14,048 bases of DNA, taken from the NCBI GenBank assembly GCA_948739805.1, contig CAPYID010000044.1:1-14048 (forward strand), in the 5' to 3' direction. Below, in pieces: positions 13,430 through 14,048 of the stretch. Both the position numbers and the translations under genes were made by a program. The notes under the pieces were generated by a model. The model did no database searches, had not been told where the DNA came from, and saw only the letters and a list, made by a program, of their open reading frames with translations. Source of the stretch: an uncultured Clostridia bacterium (GTDB lineage Bacteria; Bacillota; Clostridia; TANB77; CAG-508). Each line of letters starts with the position of its first letter. Positions within the stretch are counted from its first letter, which is position 1.

Positions 13430-14048
13430 TTGAAGTTTTCAATTTTGCATTTTTTTATTTGTTATTTGATTATCAAAATTTACATTTAATATTTATATTA
13501 TTGTTTTAGTACAATTTTTATTTTAACATTTTAATTCTCTTTATTTTTATTTTTTTACTGATTATTATCTTTTTGGATTGTTTTCCAAATTATATTTTTT
13601 CTTGTACTTTTTTATCTTCATTTTTTGTTTTAACTTTTATTCTTTTACTTTTTAATCTCTTACTTCAGATCTACTTTTATAATTTTTCTTTTTCATTTTA
13701 TATTACTTTTTTCTCTAATTTTTACATTTTATTTACATTTCAATTTTCATTTTTAGTCATATCTAAAATAATTAGCTTCTTCTTTTTTTGCTTTTTTGGT
13801 ACATTTTTTCTTACTTGTTTTGCCTTTCTTTTTTTACTTTTCTAACCTGATTTTTTATCATAACCCTTTCCTATATATCTTTAAATTTTGTTCTTTAAAC
13901 TACTTCTTTACTATTCCTTTTATTCATTTCTTTTCTAACTTTTTTATTTGTTTTCTACTTACCCATTTTTATTATATAAAACTTATGTAACTGTTGCAAA
14001 TTAAAGTTTTCCTGTGTTTTACTTTTTATGTTTTTTAGTTTTTTCATC
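13430..14048. other. Long pyrimidine-rich (T/C) tract on the plus strand
   Basis: For about 600 bp the plus strand is dominated by T with some C, and G is rare. Minus-strand frames of this stretch are broken by many stops, and plus-strand frames give only Phe/Leu-rich runs without start signals. It is therefore read as non-coding with strong strand asymmetry. Confidence 0.6.

Larger units (their letters stand above)
12650..14048. other. Gene-free AT-rich region, candidate chromosomal origin (oriC)
   Basis: About 1.4 kb holds no credible gene in any frame: the few open frames lack ribosome sites and are only low-complexity Phe/Leu runs. It starts with two perfect DnaA boxes, has a looser group near 13040, and contains several very AT-rich blocks suitable for unwinding (around 12840-13000 and 13200-13560). 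The neighbouring order yabB-ogt-rsmI facing abrB, read leftwards from here, matches the order and orientation seen to one side of oriC in B. subtilis. dnaA or rpmH would then be expected beyond the right edge. A DnaA-binding regulatory cluster away from oriC is the alternative. Confidence 0.55.

Noticed and set aside
13573..13990. Hydrophobic small membrane-protein frames
   Set aside because: Phe/Leu-rich translation is a by-product of T-rich DNA; there are no ribosome sites and no defined segment boundaries.

Overview
The window reads as chromosomal DNA of a very AT-rich, endospore-forming Firmicute, most likely a Clostridia-class anaerobe. The evidence is the spore-maturation pair spmA/spmB, an AbrB-type transition-state regulator with a clostridial-style Cys4 tail, a GerMN-domain protein, near-consensus AAGGAGG ribosome sites, and a giant oxygen-sensitive-type 2-hydroxyacyl-CoA dehydratase activase fusion. 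No gene sequence here identifies the species.

Layout. (1) 1-2527 is the right end of an integrative element: six degenerate ~65-86 bp direct repeats, a small excisionase-like gene (TTG start) and a tyrosine recombinase whose stop lies 18 bp from the 3' end of an intact tRNA-Arg(ACG) on the minus strand. The tRNA 3' end is the presumed attachment site. The last codons of the integrase carry, on the other strand, what looks like the tRNA's terminator. (2) 2528-2829 is a minus-strand tRNA unit: a near-consensus promoter, a decayed tRNA-Arg lacking its 3' half, then the intact tRNA. (3) 3081-4565 is a minus-strand spmA-spmB unit; spmB is broken by one extra base. A strong terminator and a possible structured RNA lie downstream. 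(4) 4639-7176 holds abrB facing a minus-strand rsmI-ogt-trmN6(yabB) operon across a shared bidirectional terminator. This is the Bacillus subtilis yabB-yazA-yabC/abrB neighbourhood with ogt where yazA would be. (5) 7209-7979 holds a small uncharacterised Pro/Lys-rich gene facing a membrane-anchored GerMN protein; a perfect 14-bp stem contains both stop codons. (6) 8073-12649 is a monocistronic 1444-residue gene with its own promoter and terminator: two BadF/HgdC-type activase modules, a Cys-rich linker, a DUF2229-like region and an HgdB-like C-terminal part. (7) 12650-14048 is gene-free and extremely AT-rich, begins with two perfect tandem DnaA boxes, and becomes almost pure T/C on the plus strand.

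How it fits together. The perfect DnaA boxes, the long AT-rich tract, and the order and orientation of yabB-ogt-rsmI-abrB relative to that tract all agree with the replication origin being at or just beyond the right edge, with dnaA or rpmH expected next. The sporulation genes (spmAB, gerM-like, abrB) and housekeeping RNA modification genes (rsmI, trmN6) form the stable part. The left 2.5 kb is the mobile part. The most unusual items are the repeat array before xis, the tRNA terminator overlapping the integrase gene, the broken spmB, and the self-contained activase/reductase fusion of unknown substrate.
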